The notes beneath the pieces are model-generated. The model saw only the letters and a program-made list of their open reading frames with translations, searched no databases and was not told the origin of the DNA. A stretch of DNA of 46,365 bases from an uncultured Rhodocyclaceae bacterium. GTDB lineage: Bacteria; Pseudomonadota; Gammaproteobacteria; Burkholderiales; Rhodocyclaceae. The stretch's first letter is position 1, and each line of letters starts with the position of its first letter. The stretch covers positions 1 to 46,365 of the forward strand of contig URNG01000012.1 of NCBI GenBank assembly GCA_900549295.1, given 5' to 3'. The position numbers were made by a program, and so were the translations under genes. This document shows, in pieces, positions 16,927 to 24,738 of the stretch.

Positions 16927-17670
16927 TCAGGAAGAGAGCGACAGCAACTGGTTGGCGCGCTGCGCGTTCTGGTCGGCGGTCTGCAAGAGCTTGATCTGCA
17001 TTTCGAACTGACGCGACAGGCTGATCAGATTGACCATCGCGTCAGTCACATTGACGTTGCTGCCTTCGAGCGCGCCGGAAGCCACTTGCACGGTTTCATC
17101 GAACGGCGCGGCCTGGCCGCTGCGCAGACGAAAAAGGCCATCGCCGCCGCGCACCAGATCGGCTTCTGGCGGATTGACGAGCTTCAGCCGTCCGACCGGA
17201 TTCACATTATTCGGCGTGCCATAGTTCTGGATGATGGACACCGTGCCGTCCGGGCCGATTTCGATGTGATTGTCCGGCGGAATGGTGATTGCCCCGCCAT
17301 CGCCCAGCACGATGTAGCCCGACTTGGTTTCCAGTTCGCCATTGACGTTCACTTCCAGGCTGCCGGCGCGGGTGTAGGCTTCGCTGCCGTCCGGCATGCG
17401 CACGGCGAGCCAGCCCCGGCCCTGCACCGCCACATCGAGATTGCGTCCGGTGAACATCAGCGGGCCTTCGTCGAACACGTCGGCCACCGAGGCATCGACC
17501 ACGAACGCGCGCGTCGGCATCGCCTCGCTCTGGATCGGCACGGCGCGAAAGCGATGTTCCTGCGCCTTGAAGCCGATGGTGCTGGCGTTGGCGAGATTGT
17601 TGGCGGTGCCGGCCTGTTGCATGAACACATGCTTGGCCCCGGTCATCGCGGTATAAATCAGGCGGTCCAT
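16927..17670 (-). CDS. flgF: FlgF, proximal rod protein
   Basis: FlgF is a proximal rod subunit. The 247-residue protein has the axial-protein N-terminus (DRLIYTAMTGAKHVFMQQAGTANNLANASTIGFKAQEHRF) and C-terminus (GSNVNVTDAMVNLISLSRQFEMQIKLLQTADQNAQRAN). Between them lies the FlgE/F/G core (GRGWLAVRMPDGSEAYTRAG). The EAYTRAGSLEVN block and overall length separate it from FlgG and FlgE. It lies 19 bases after flgE and 12 before flgG. Confidence 0.96.
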   Translation of the reverse strand: MDRLIYTAMTGAKHVFMQQAGTANNLANASTIGFKAQEHRFRAVPIQSEAMPTRAFVVDASVADVFDEGPLMFTGRNLDVAVQGRGWLAVRMPDGSEAYTRAGSLEVNVNGELETKSGYIVLGDGGAITIPPDNHIEIGPDGTVSIIQNYGTPNNVNPVGRLKLVNPPEADLVRGGDGLFRLRSGQAAPFDETVQVASGALEGSNVNVTDAMVNLISLSRQFEMQIKLLQTADQNAQRANQLLSLSS

Positions 17671-17689
17671 GGTCTTGTCTCAGGCGCGT

Positions 17690-19024
17690 TTAACGCAGAT
17701 TCACCAGGGTCTGCATGATCTGGTCCTGGGTTTTCACCGACTGCGCGTTGGCCTGGTAGTTACGCTGATTGGTAATCAGATTCACCAGTTCCTGCGTCAG
17801 ATCGACGTTGGATTCTTCGACCGAAGAGGCCGACAGCAAACCGAGATTCCCGCTTTCCGGCGCGCCCAGGAGCGGCGGCCCGGATTCGGAAGTCACGATC
17901 CACTGGTTGTTGCCTTGCGAGCGCAGCCCGTTCGGGTTGGTAAAATTGGCCAGCACCACCTGCCCCAGCGCAAACGATTCGCCGTTGCTGTAGTTGCCAA
18001 GGATGGTGCCGTCCGTCCCCACCCCCAGGCTCGTCAGACTGCCGGCGGCATAGCCGTCCTGCTCCAGGCGATTGTTGCCGAAATTCTTGCCGGTCTGCGT
18101 CGTGCCGAGAAAATCGAGATCGAATGCCAGCGGGTTGCCCGCGCTATTGACCGATCCCAGATCGGTCATGACCCCATCGAGATCGATGCTGACATTCATA
18201 CCGGTCGGCAGGGTGCCGCTCGTCAGCTTGCCGTTGGTATCGAAGGTGATGCCCTGCATGGGCACACCGCCGACGTTCACCGCCGTGCCCCCCGTCAGAT
18301 TCACGCGGGCGTTGGTCGTGCCATCGACGTTGGCCACCACGCCCCACTCGCCCGGGTTGTCTCCTTTGACGAAATACAGGGTCAGACGGTGCGGATTGCC
18401 TAGAGTGTCGTACACATCGAGGCCGGTCGACCAGTTGTAGGTTTCCGGATTCGGCGCCCAAGTGCCTGTCGCGCCGCCATCCACCCACGGCATGGCCGGC
18501 GCAGTTTCGCGCGAATCGAGGGACAGGTTGGCGCGAATGCCATGAAAATCGCTGGAAGGGTTGGTACCCGTCGCCACCGGCGGGATGTCGGAAGCCGATA
18601 CGTGCAGAGCCGCCGGCGTCGCCGGGACGATCACGCCGTTCATGGCCGGATAGCCGGTCAGGCGCATGCCCTGATCGTTGACGATGTAACCATTCTTGTC
18701 GAGGTGAAACTGGCCGCTGCGGGTGTAGGTCAACTCGCCGCCTTTCTCCATGCGGAAGAAGCCGTTGCCGTTGATGGAGATATCCAGCGGGTTGTTGGTG
18801 GTCGTGATGTTGCCCTGCGTGAATTGCTGGGCAATGCCCGACAGATTCACACCGATGCCGACCTGATTCGCACCCGAGCCGTTGAGCGAACGGGCATACA
18901 CGTCAGAAAAGTGCGACACGGACACCTTGTAGCCAACCGTGCTCGAGTTGGCGATGTTGTGGCTGGTGACGTCGATCGCCTTGCCGGCGGTGTTCAGACC
19001 GCTCAATGCTTGTTGGAATGCCAT
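17690..19024 (-). CDS. flgE: FlgE, flagellar hook protein
   Basis: FlgE polymerises into the hook, the universal joint. At 444 residues it is slightly longer than the enteric protein. The N-terminal D0 helix (FQQALSGLNTAGKAIDVTSHNIANSSTVGYK), the core NPLDISINGNGFFRMEKGGELTYTRSG, and the C-terminal D0 (SNVDLTQELVNLITNQRNYQANAQSVKTQDQIMQTLVNLR) are conserved. The surface domains (about residues 150-360) are Gly- and Thr-rich. It is preceded by flgD, the hook cap that it needs for assembly, after an 11-base gap. Confidence 0.97.
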   Translation of the reverse strand: MAFQQALSGLNTAGKAIDVTSHNIANSSTVGYKVSVSHFSDVYARSLNGSGANQVGIGVNLSGIAQQFTQGNITTTNNPLDISINGNGFFRMEKGGELTYTRSGQFHLDKNGYIVNDQGMRLTGYPAMNGVIVPATPAALHVSASDIPPVATGTNPSSDFHGIRANLSLDSRETAPAMPWVDGGATGTWAPNPETYNWSTGLDVYDTLGNPHRLTLYFVKGDNPGEWGVVANVDGTTNARVNLTGGTAVNVGGVPMQGITFDTNGKLTSGTLPTGMNVSIDLDGVMTDLGSVNSAGNPLAFDLDFLGTTQTGKNFGNNRLEQDGYAAGSLTSLGVGTDGTILGNYSNGESFALGQVVLANFTNPNGLRSQGNNQWIVTSESGPPLLGAPESGNLGLLSASSVEESNVDLTQELVNLITNQRNYQANAQSVKTQDQIMQTLVNLR

Positions 19025-19035
19025 GATCTACTCCG

Positions 19036-19743
19036 TCAGATAATCTTGTACACGTCACCGAAGGCAAACTCGCCCATGCTGCCCAGGTCGAGCCGGAATC
19101 CCTGGCCTGTCCTGACCACAGCATTAACCATGCCAATCTGCATGGCCTGAGCACCCACCTTCTCACCACCAATTTTTGCCTCGACGGAGAAGGTGTAGTT
19201 GCCCGCATCCACATCGTTACCGTCGGCATCCTTGCCGTCCCAGGCAAAATACAGGCTGCCCGCCGATTGCGCGCCCAGGCTCTGGGTCTGCACGGTTTTG
19301 CCACTGGCATCCTTGATGGTGACGGTTACTTCATCGGCTGCGCTTTGGAGAACCACGCCGCCCAGAGAGGGCTGGCGCACCGCATCATCGCCTTCGGGCA
19401 TGGCGGCAAGCGGCAAAATATTCCCCTGCACCATGACATCTTTGCCGATCATCACCGCTGCCTGCATGGCCTGCGCTTCGTTATAACCGGAGAGCAGAGT
19501 GCTCAGCGTGCTGTTGAGCTTCTCGATACCATTCACTGTATTCATCTGCGCCAGTTGCGAGGTGAACTCCGCATTTTCCATCGGGTTCAGCGGGTCCTGG
19601 CTGCGGATCTGGGCCATCAACAGCGTCAGGAAACGATCCTGCATTTCCTCTGCCGTGCTCTTTTTCGTTTCGGTTTTGCTCGTCCCGTTAAGGGTTTGGT
19701 AGAGCGCTTCGGCGCTATTGGTCGTGCTGCTGACGCTGGACAT
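19036..19743 (-). CDS. flgD: FlgD, hook cap / scaffolding protein
   Basis: FlgD caps the growing hook and guides FlgE polymerisation. The 235-residue protein has the conserved N-terminal part (MQDRFLTLLMAQIRSQDPLNPMENAEFTSQLAQMNTVNGIEKLN, about residues 31-75). A FlgD Ig-like domain then holds KDASGKTVQTQSLGAQSAGSLYFAWDGKDADGNDVDAGNYTFSV. The N-terminal QDPLNPMEN motif is diagnostic. It lies between flgC and flgE with a 52-base gap after flgC. Confidence 0.97.
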   Translation of the reverse strand: MSSVSSTTNSAEALYQTLNGTSKTETKKSTAEEMQDRFLTLLMAQIRSQDPLNPMENAEFTSQLAQMNTVNGIEKLNSTLSTLLSGYNEAQAMQAAVMIGKDVMVQGNILPLAAMPEGDDAVRQPSLGGVVLQSAADEVTVTIKDASGKTVQTQSLGAQSAGSLYFAWDGKDADGNDVDAGNYTFSVEAKIGGEKVGAQAMQIGMVNAVVRTGQGFRLDLGSMGEFAFGDVYKII

Positions 19744-19795
19744 GATCTGCTCCTTGGTTTCTCGTGTGTTCTGCCGTGTTTCTCACTGTTCACGC

Positions 19796-20212
19796 CTAGC
19801 TTTGCTGGCCGATCTGCAAAGTGCGCAGCAACAGGCTTTTGGCGGTATTCATCACTTCGACGTTGGTTTGATAGGAACGCGAAGCGGAAATCATGTTGGT
19901 CATTTCCTCAACCACATTGACGTTGGAAAAGGCGACATAGCCTTTCTCATCCGCCGCCGGATTTTTCGGGTCATAGACCATGCGCGCCGGTGCCGTGCTT
20001 TCGACCACCTGTGTCACGCGCACGCCCTTGGACAGTTCGCCGGCACCGCCCATGGGCGTTGCCTCGAACACCACCTGCTTGGCGCGGTAGGGTTTGCCGT
20101 CGGCGGAAACCACGCTGTCGGCGTTGGCCATGTTGGAGGCCACGGCGTTCAGGCGCATCGACTGTGCCGTCATGGCGCTGGCGGATACCTGGAATACGTT
20201 GAACAGACTCAT
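19796..20212 (-). CDS. flgC: FlgC, proximal rod protein
   Basis: FlgC is a proximal rod subunit. The 138-residue length is typical. The N-terminal D0 (FQVSASAMTAQSMRLNAVASNMANADS) and C-terminal D0 (FSNVNVVEEMTNMISASRSYQTNVEVMNTAKSLLLRTLQIGQ) are clear, with the rod-specific strand DGKPYRAKQVVFEA between them. It starts 14 bases after flgB in the same operon. Confidence 0.97.
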   Translation of the reverse strand: MSLFNVFQVSASAMTAQSMRLNAVASNMANADSVVSADGKPYRAKQVVFEATPMGGAGELSKGVRVTQVVESTAPARMVYDPKNPAADEKGYVAFSNVNVVEEMTNMISASRSYQTNVEVMNTAKSLLLRTLQIGQQS

Positions 20213-20226
20213 TTTCGCGCTCCTTC

Positions 20227-20637
20227 TTAACCTTGGGTGCCGCTCATGGCAGTGCGCAATCCCTTGAACTTATCGCCGATCAGCTGCGTCAGGATCTGAT
20301 ACTGAATGGCGTTGTCGGCGATCTGGTTACGCTCGACGTCCATGTTCACCGTGTTGCCATCGACCGAAGATTGCGTTTCCGTGCGGTATTGCAGGTGCGG
20401 AAAACCCATGCCGGCCTCGCCCGTCAGATGGCCCTTGTTGGTGCGCGCCATGTCCAGGTCGGATTCGCCGATCCGCCCGCCCATCGCCTGCTGCATGGCA
20501 CCGGCGAAATCGAAATCGCGCGCCTTGTAATTGGGCGTATCGGCGTTGGCGATGTTGGAAGCCAGCACCTGGTGGCGCTGCGCGCGCAAATCGAGGGCCT
20601 GGCTGTAGACCCCGACGTGACGTTGTATGGCGTTCAT
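20227..20637 (-). CDS. flgB: FlgB, proximal rod protein
   Basis: FlgB is the rod subunit nearest the MS ring. The 136-residue protein has QALDLRAQRHQVLASNIANADTPNYKARDFDF at its N-terminus, the typical FlgB block, and ends with NQIADNAIQYQILTQLIGDKFKGLRTAM. The ATG at 20637 is chosen over one 18 bases upstream because AGGAG sits six bases before it and homology starts there. It is the first gene of the flgB-L operon. A consensus sigma-54 promoter lies 33-47 bases upstream at 20670-20684. Confidence 0.97.
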   Translation of the reverse strand: MNAIQRHVGVYSQALDLRAQRHQVLASNIANADTPNYKARDFDFAGAMQQAMGGRIGESDLDMARTNKGHLTGEAGMGFPHLQYRTETQSSVDGNTVNMDVERNQIADNAIQYQILTQLIGDKFKGLRTAMSGTQG

Positions 20638-20669
20638 GCTGCGCTCCTGAATCATTTGAAGCGTTCAAA

Positions 20670-20684
20670 GCAAATTATGTGCCA
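20670..20684 (-). promoter_or_regulatory. sigma-54 (RpoN) promoter for the flgB-L operon
   Basis: The minus strand reads TGGCAC, ATAAT, TTGC, a perfect match to the sigma-54 consensus TGGCAC-N5-TTGC with the required GG to GC spacing. It lies 33 bases upstream of the flgB ATG in the 139-base divergent gap between flgB and flgA. It should place the eleven flg structural genes and the trailing lipoprotein gene under RpoN and an enhancer-binding activator. Confidence 0.9.
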
Positions 20685-20776
20685 CAAGGCGCACACAGAG
20701 CGCGCAGCATGGCGCAAACCCTCGAACGCCACCCGCAAAACTGGCCTGCGGCAGCGCACTAGGGCACAATCGGCCC

Positions 20777-21472
20777 ATGTCTTTCTTCACTCGCCTCGCT
20801 CTTGCCTGCCTCGGCCTTGCTGCCGCCGCCGGCTCCCTTGCCGTTACGGAAAGCCAGATCCTCAGCCTGGCTGAACAACAGGCGCGACGCCTCGCTGCCC
20901 AGCAAAGCGGCGAAATCCGTATCACCCCCGGCCCGGTGGACACCCGCCGACTCCCCGCCTGCCAGCAAGCCGAAGCCTACAACCTCCCCAACAGCCGCAG
21001 CCTGGGGCGCACCCACGTCGGCGTGCGCTGCATTGCCGGCAACAACTGGAATATTCTGGTTCCGGTGCAGATTGCCGTGCTATCTAGCTATGTCGAAACC
21101 CAGCGCGCGCTGCAAACGGGCAGCACCGTGCAACCCGACGATATTCGCCTGAACACCGCAGACTTGGCGAGCCTTCCCGGCGGCACCCTGCTGCGCCTGG
21201 AGGACGCCATCGGCAAGACCCTGCGCAACTCGCTGGCCGCAGGGCAGCCGCTACGCCATAACCAGTTGCTCATCCCCCCGGTCGTCCGCCAGGGGCAAAG
21301 CGTGCAGGTAGTTTTTCAGGGCGATGGATTTGCCATCCGCGCCGAAGGCAAGGCGCTGAACGACGCCGCCCCCGGAGAAACCGCCCGCGCCCGCATGGGC
21401 TCCGGCCGCGCGGGCGGGCGCACCGTTGGCGGCATCGCGCAGGAAGACGGCAGCATCTTGCTGAGCAACTGA
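20777..21472 (+). CDS. flgA: FlgA, P-ring assembly chaperone
   Basis: FlgA is a periplasmic chaperone for FlgI during P-ring formation. The 231-residue precursor has a Sec signal peptide (FFTRLALACLGLAAAAGSLA). An N-terminal domain includes ITPGPVDTRRLPACQQAEAY, and the SAF/ChapFlgA domain follows (VETQRALQTGSTVQPDDIRL, then GQPLRHNQLLIPPVVRQGQSVQVVF). It ends with RMGSGRAGGRTVGGIAQEDGSI; in FlgA this region usually reads V.N..SGR...G. The gene is transcribed away from flgB and precedes flgMN. I saw no consensus sigma-54 or sigma-28 site directly in front of it. Confidence 0.95.
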   Translation: MSFFTRLALACLGLAAAAGSLAVTESQILSLAEQQARRLAAQQSGEIRITPGPVDTRRLPACQQAEAYNLPNSRSLGRTHVGVRCIAGNNWNILVPVQIAVLSSYVETQRALQTGSTVQPDDIRLNTADLASLPGGTLLRLEDAIGKTLRNSLAAGQPLRHNQLLIPPVVRQGQSVQVVFQGDGFAIRAEGKALNDAAPGETARARMGSGRAGGRTVGGIAQEDGSILLSN

Positions 21473-21504
21473 ACAAACGCCTACCCCATCTCTCTCCCAT
21501 GCGC

Positions 21505-21531
21505 TAAAGTTTCTCCCGCATCTGCCGTTAA
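21505..21531 (+). promoter_or_regulatory. sigma-28 (FliA) promoter for flgMN
   Basis: TAAAGTTT, 11 bases, GCCGTTAA matches the FliA consensus TAAAGTTT-N11-GCCGATAA at 15 of 16 positions. It is in the 93-base gap between flgA and flgM, with its -10 box 34 bases before the flgM ATG. It would make the anti-sigma factor gene a target of the sigma factor that FlgM inhibits, the usual negative loop. Confidence 0.9.
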
Positions 21532-21565
21532 ACCGCTTGTGCTGAAAAGTTAAACGAGCCTTACC

Positions 21566-21844
21566 ATGAAAATCGAATCCACCCCTTATGCGGCGAATAT
21601 TGTCCGCCCCAACGCCGGCCAGGCGAAAGCCAGCGAAAAAACCGAGGACCGCCAGGAATCGGTCAGCCTGAGTTCGCGCGAAAGTGCCGCGCTGGATTTG
21701 ACCAATCCGCCGGTCAATGGCAGCAAAATTGCTGAAATCAAGGAAGCCATCGCGCAAGGACGCTTCAAGATCAATCCGGAAGCCATCGCGGACCGTCTGC
21801 TCGACACCGCCCGCGAGATGATCAGCAAACAGCGTCAGGCCTGA
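21566..21844 (+). CDS. flgM: FlgM, anti-sigma-28 factor
   Basis: FlgM binds FliA and blocks late gene expression until it is exported through the finished hook-basal body. The 92-residue protein is hydrophilic and probably disordered at its N-terminus (MKIESTPYAANIVRPN). The C-terminal half holds the FliA-binding helices (SKIAEIKEAIAQGRFKINPEAIADRLL, about residues 52-78), a well-conserved FlgM pattern. It is preceded by a near-consensus sigma-28 promoter and its stop overlaps the flgN start by one base (TGATG). Its target FliA is encoded at 23983-24738. Confidence 0.95.
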   Translation: MKIESTPYAANIVRPNAGQAKASEKTEDRQESVSLSSRESAALDLTNPPVNGSKIAEIKEAIAQGRFKINPEAIADRLLDTAREMISKQRQA

Positions 21845-22308
21845 TGTCCGCCTTCGCCGCACTCCTGCGCCAGGAAGATGAACTGGTCGCGCAATTCATC
21901 GCCCTGCTCGAAGAAGAGCAGGCGGTTTTGCGGGCAGCCACACCGGACGGCCTGGAGCTCGTTTCGGCGCGCAAACGCCCCTTGATCGAAGCGCTCGATG
22001 CCGCCGAGCGCGAGCGCGCCAAGCTGATCGGCAGCCCCCCCGGAAAGACGAGCCGCGCCGACATGCAGTCCTGGCTGGAAAAACAGCCGCAATCGGCAGA
22101 ATTTGCCGCGCTCTGGCAGAGCATCCTGCAACACGCACAGGCAGCCAAGGCCTTGCATCTGGAAAACCAGGAATTGCTGAACAAACGCCTGGCCACGACC
22201 GAGGCCGCGCTCGACATCCTCATGCAGCGCCAGAAAGATACCGCCGTGTATGGCAGCGACGGCCAGACTTCCGGTCTCTCCGGCAGCCGTATCGTCGACT
22301 CAGCCTAG
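21844..22308 (+). CDS. flgN: FlgN, FlgK/FlgL export chaperone
   Basis: FlgN is the cytoplasmic chaperone for the junction proteins FlgK and FlgL, encoded here at 10266-13226. The 154-residue protein is helical and charged, with the FlgN pattern LLRQEDELVAQFIALLEEEQAVLRA at the N-terminus and ALHLENQELLNKRLATTEAALDILMQRQ later, and a disordered Ser/Gly tail (YGSDGQTSGLSGSRI). Sequence identity in this family is low; helical pattern, length and the flgM-flgN pairing support the call. Its ATG overlaps the flgM stop. Confidence 0.92.
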   Translation: MSAFAALLRQEDELVAQFIALLEEEQAVLRAATPDGLELVSARKRPLIEALDAAERERAKLIGSPPGKTSRADMQSWLEKQPQSAEFAALWQSILQHAQAAKALHLENQELLNKRLATTEAALDILMQRQKDTAVYGSDGQTSGLSGSRIVDSA

Positions 22309-22335
22309 GCTCGAACCCGTTGCAGCCCCATTGAC

Positions 22336-22351
22336 GCGGGAATCGTCCCGC
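22336..22351. other. GC-rich hairpin between flgN and motD
   Basis: GCGGGA, ATCG, TCCCGC forms a perfect six-base-pair stem with a four-base loop, 28 bases after the flgN stop. It could act in bidirectional termination between the convergent flgMN and flhB-motD operons. No T-run follows on either strand, so it is not a standard intrinsic terminator. Confidence 0.35.
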
Positions 22352-22392
22352 CAACCGGCAGACGTCGTTACCATGACACGAGTTTCGGTCGC

Positions 22393-22420
22393 CTGAGAGG
22401 GCATCGCTGAGGGAGTATCG
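22393..22420. repeat. Imperfect 2 x 14 bp tandem repeat between flgN and motD
   Basis: CTGAGAGGGCATCG is followed directly by CTGAGGGAGTATCG; the two copies differ at three positions, all transitions. The second copy also pairs with the downstream CCCCTCACTCC (22426-22436), so the strand can fold as TGAGGG to CCCTCA. No gene is seen in the 141 bases between the convergent genes. Confidence 0.55.
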
Positions 22421-22449
22421 TTTTCGCCCCTCACTCCGCACCCGGGTCA

Positions 22450-23250
22450 TCAATTGCTCTGCCCGCTCGTCCCCAACTCCATCGGCTCTTCCGGGCGTTC
22501 GGAATCGATCAGAATGCTCACCCGCCGGTTACGCGCCCGCCCCTCCGCCGTCGTATTCGTCTCCACCGGCCTGGTTTCACCGTAACCGATCGCCGTCAGC
22601 CGCTCGGCCCCGACGCCATGGTCATTGAACAGGCGCAGCACGGTGGTGGCGCGCACGGCGGACAACTCCCAATTGGAAGGAAACTGCACGGTCGCAATCG
22701 GTACGTTGTCGGTATGGCCTTCGATGGTGATGGGAAAATCGGAATCGGCCAGCACTTCCGCCACCGCGCCCAGCGCCAGATTGGATTCCTGCTGCAAGCG
22801 CGCCTGCCCCGGCGCGAACAGCACACTGTCGTTGATCTCGATCGTCACGCCACGGCTGGTTTCCAGCAGGCGCACCTTGCCCTGAGCCACCAGCGGCTGC
22901 AGGGCGCGCATGATATCGCTCGCCACGTTGCGCATCTTTTCCCGTTGCACACCGCGCACGGCGTCCCTGGCCTTGTTTTCCGGCGTCACATCCGCTTTCA
23001 CGATAGGTTTGGGCGGTGTGATGGGCGCACCTTGCAGGATCACGATCGGTTGCCCGCCATCCTGCGCCGTCGAGTTCTTGAAGGCATTGACCAGCGAATC
23101 GGAAAGCACCTTGTACTTGCCTTCGTTGATCGAGGACAAGGCATACATCACGACGAAAAAAGCAAACAGGAGGGTAATGAAATCGGCGTAGGAAACCAGC
23201 CAGCGCTCGTGGTTTTCGTGCTCTTCCTCTTGTTTCCGGCGCCGGCCCAT
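22450..23250 (-). CDS. motD: MotD, flagellar stator protein (MotB family)
   Basis: MotD is the peptidoglycan-anchored half of a MotC/MotD stator. The 266-residue protein has a basic N-terminus and one transmembrane helix (WLVSYADFITLLFAFFVVMYAL) with the ion-binding Asp at residue 23. A Pro/Lys linker follows, then a C-terminal OmpA-like domain with the peptidoglycan-binding motif (PITIEGHTDNVPI) and ELSAVRATTVLRLF. The missing long plug and the pairing with motC favour MotD over MotB. The ATG overlaps the motC stop (TGATG), so the two subunits are coupled. It is the last gene of the flhB operon. Confidence 0.92.
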   Translation of the reverse strand: MGRRRKQEEEHENHERWLVSYADFITLLFAFFVVMYALSSINEGKYKVLSDSLVNAFKNSTAQDGGQPIVILQGAPITPPKPIVKADVTPENKARDAVRGVQREKMRNVASDIMRALQPLVAQGKVRLLETSRGVTIEINDSVLFAPGQARLQQESNLALGAVAEVLADSDFPITIEGHTDNVPIATVQFPSNWELSAVRATTVLRLFNDHGVGAERLTAIGYGETRPVETNTTAEGRARNRRVSILIDSERPEEPMELGTSGQSN

Positions 23251-23990
23251 CAGCGCAGATAACCCTGCAGACGACTTTCGATGATGCGCGGATTATCTCC
23301 AACGGCAATACCGACCAAGCCATCGATCACCATTTCCCTGGCCGCCACCATGCGCCCGACGTAATACTTGAGCTTGCCCGCAATCGGCAGATAAATGAGG
23401 TTGGCCAGCCCCACCCCATAAATCGTGGCGACGAAGGCTACGGCAATGCCTGCCCCCAGCTTGCTGGGATCGGACAAATTTTCCATCACGTGGATCAGAC
23501 CCATCACTGCGCCGAGAATGCCGATGGTCGGCGAGTAACCACCGGCAGATTCCCAAATCTTCGCCGATTGCTTGTGCGCCTCTTCAAAGCTATCCACGTC
23601 CACTTCCAGCAGGGAGCGGATGCGCTCCGGATCGGCCCCGTCGACCAGCAGTTGCAGCCCTTTGCGGGTGAAAGGGTCCTTGATGCCGGGCACGAAATTT
23701 TCCAGCGCGAGCAAGCCCTCGCGGCGCGACAGCTGGCTCCACTGCATGACCTGATCGATGATGCGCTTCTGCTCGATCACCGGCGGTCTGAAAGCCCACT
23801 TGGCCATGCTCAGACCCTGCTTGAAGATGGCAAACGGCGTCTGCAGCAGAACCGCGCCCAGGGTGCCGCCCACCACGATCAGGAAAGCCGTCGGCTGCAC
23901 GAGAGAAGAGACATGCCCTCCTTCCAGCACCTGGCCGCCGAGAATCGCAACCAGGCCGATGACCAGGCCGGCAAAACTGAGCTTATCCAA
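23250..23990 (-). CDS. motC: MotC, flagellar stator protein (MotA family)
   Basis: MotC is the four-helix stator subunit that pushes FliG when ions pass. The 246-residue protein shows LSFAGLVIGLVAILGGQVLEGGHVSSLVQPTAFLIVVGGTLGAVLLQTPF (two helices). A cytoplasmic loop then has RREGLLALENFVPGIKDPFTRKGLQLLVDG. Two C-terminal helices contain GYSPTIGILGAVMGLIHVMENL and AVAFVATIYGVGLANLIYLPIAGKL. The conserved Pro of the gating helix is present. It starts eight bases inside fliA, and the location after flhF-flhG-fliA is the same as motC in Pseudomonas. No motA/motB pair is in the window. Confidence 0.93.
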   Translation of the reverse strand: MDKLSFAGLVIGLVAILGGQVLEGGHVSSLVQPTAFLIVVGGTLGAVLLQTPFAIFKQGLSMAKWAFRPPVIEQKRIIDQVMQWSQLSRREGLLALENFVPGIKDPFTRKGLQLLVDGADPERIRSLLEVDVDSFEEAHKQSAKIWESAGGYSPTIGILGAVMGLIHVMENLSDPSKLGAGIAVAFVATIYGVGLANLIYLPIAGKLKYYVGRMVAAREMVIDGLVGIAVGDNPRIIESRLQGYLR

Positions 23991-24738
23991 GCGCCTTCTC
24001 CTTGCCCCGTTTCTTCACCGCCGGCTGCACTCCGCCGACCAATTGCGCGCGCAAACGCGCCACCGCCTGACTATGCAACTGGCAGACACGCGATTCGGTC
24101 ACGCCCATCACCTCGCCGATTTCACGCAGATTGAGGTCTTGCTCGTAGTAAAGCGCCATCATCAGTTTTTCCCGCTCTGGCAATCGCCCGATCGCCTTGG
24201 CGAGATGCTCCCGCAGGTTCTTGTCTTCCAGGAGTGTCGACGGATCACCCGAACGATCCACCAGATGGCGCTCGAAGAAATCCTCGCCGTCTTCGCCGCT
24301 GAAATCCTCGTAGTACACGATCTGATGGCCGCGCGCTTCCTGCAACAGACGCTGGTAATCGGCAAGCGGCATCGCCATGGCATCGGCCAGTTCCTGCTCC
24401 GAAGGCACACGCCCGTGTTCGTGTTCGAGCCGGTTGAGCATGTCCTCGACCCGGCGCATTTCGCGGCGCAAGGCACGCGGCAGCCAGTCGTTGGCGCGCA
24501 AGCCGTCCAGCATCGCGCCACGGATACGCTGCGTGGCATAAGTCTCGAATTGGGCGCCAAAACCTTCTTCGAAACGGTCCAACGCATCCAGCAATCCCAG
24601 CATGCCGTTCTGCACCAGATCGTCGACCAGCACATTCGCCGGCAAACGCCCCATCAGGTGAAAAGCCACACGCTTGACCAGCGGGGTGAAGCGCTGGACA
24701 AGTTCATCACGGTTGGGTTGCCCGGCAGCGGTGTACAT
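23983..24738 (-). CDS. fliA: FliA, sigma-28 factor for late flagellar genes
   Basis: FliA directs RNA polymerase to late flagellar and chemotaxis promoters and is held by FlgM. The 251-residue protein has region 2 (NGMLGLLDALDRFEEGFGAQFETYATQRIRGAMLDGLRANDWLPRALRREMRRVE), region 3 (YQRLLQEARGHQIVYYEDF) and region 4 with the helix-turn-helix (LPEREKLMMALYYEQDLNLREIGEVMGVTESRVCQLHSQAVARLRAQL). All key blocks are intact. The ATG overlaps the flhG stop by one base (TGATG). Likely targets in the window are flgMN (21505-21531) and perhaps flgKL. Confidence 0.97.
   Translation of the reverse strand: MYTAAGQPNRDELVQRFTPLVKRVAFHLMGRLPANVLVDDLVQNGMLGLLDALDRFEEGFGAQFETYATQRIRGAMLDGLRANDWLPRALRREMRRVEDMLNRLEHEHGRVPSEQELADAMAMPLADYQRLLQEARGHQIVYYEDFSGEDGEDFFERHLVDRSGDPSTLLEDKNLREHLAKAIGRLPEREKLMMALYYEQDLNLREIGEVMGVTESRVCQLHSQAVARLRAQLVGGVQPAVKKRGKEKALG

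Noticed and set aside
22384..22440. CTCTCAGGC on the minus strand, as in glycine riboswitches, with nearby paired segments
   Set aside because: The other conserved glycine aptamer parts are missing, and the element would lie after motD with no gene downstream on that strand.
22220..22453. 77-codon minus-strand frame over the flgN-motD gap
   Set aside because: Arg/Gly/Ser-rich with no domain, overlaps flgN and starts at the end of motD; no clear ribosome site.
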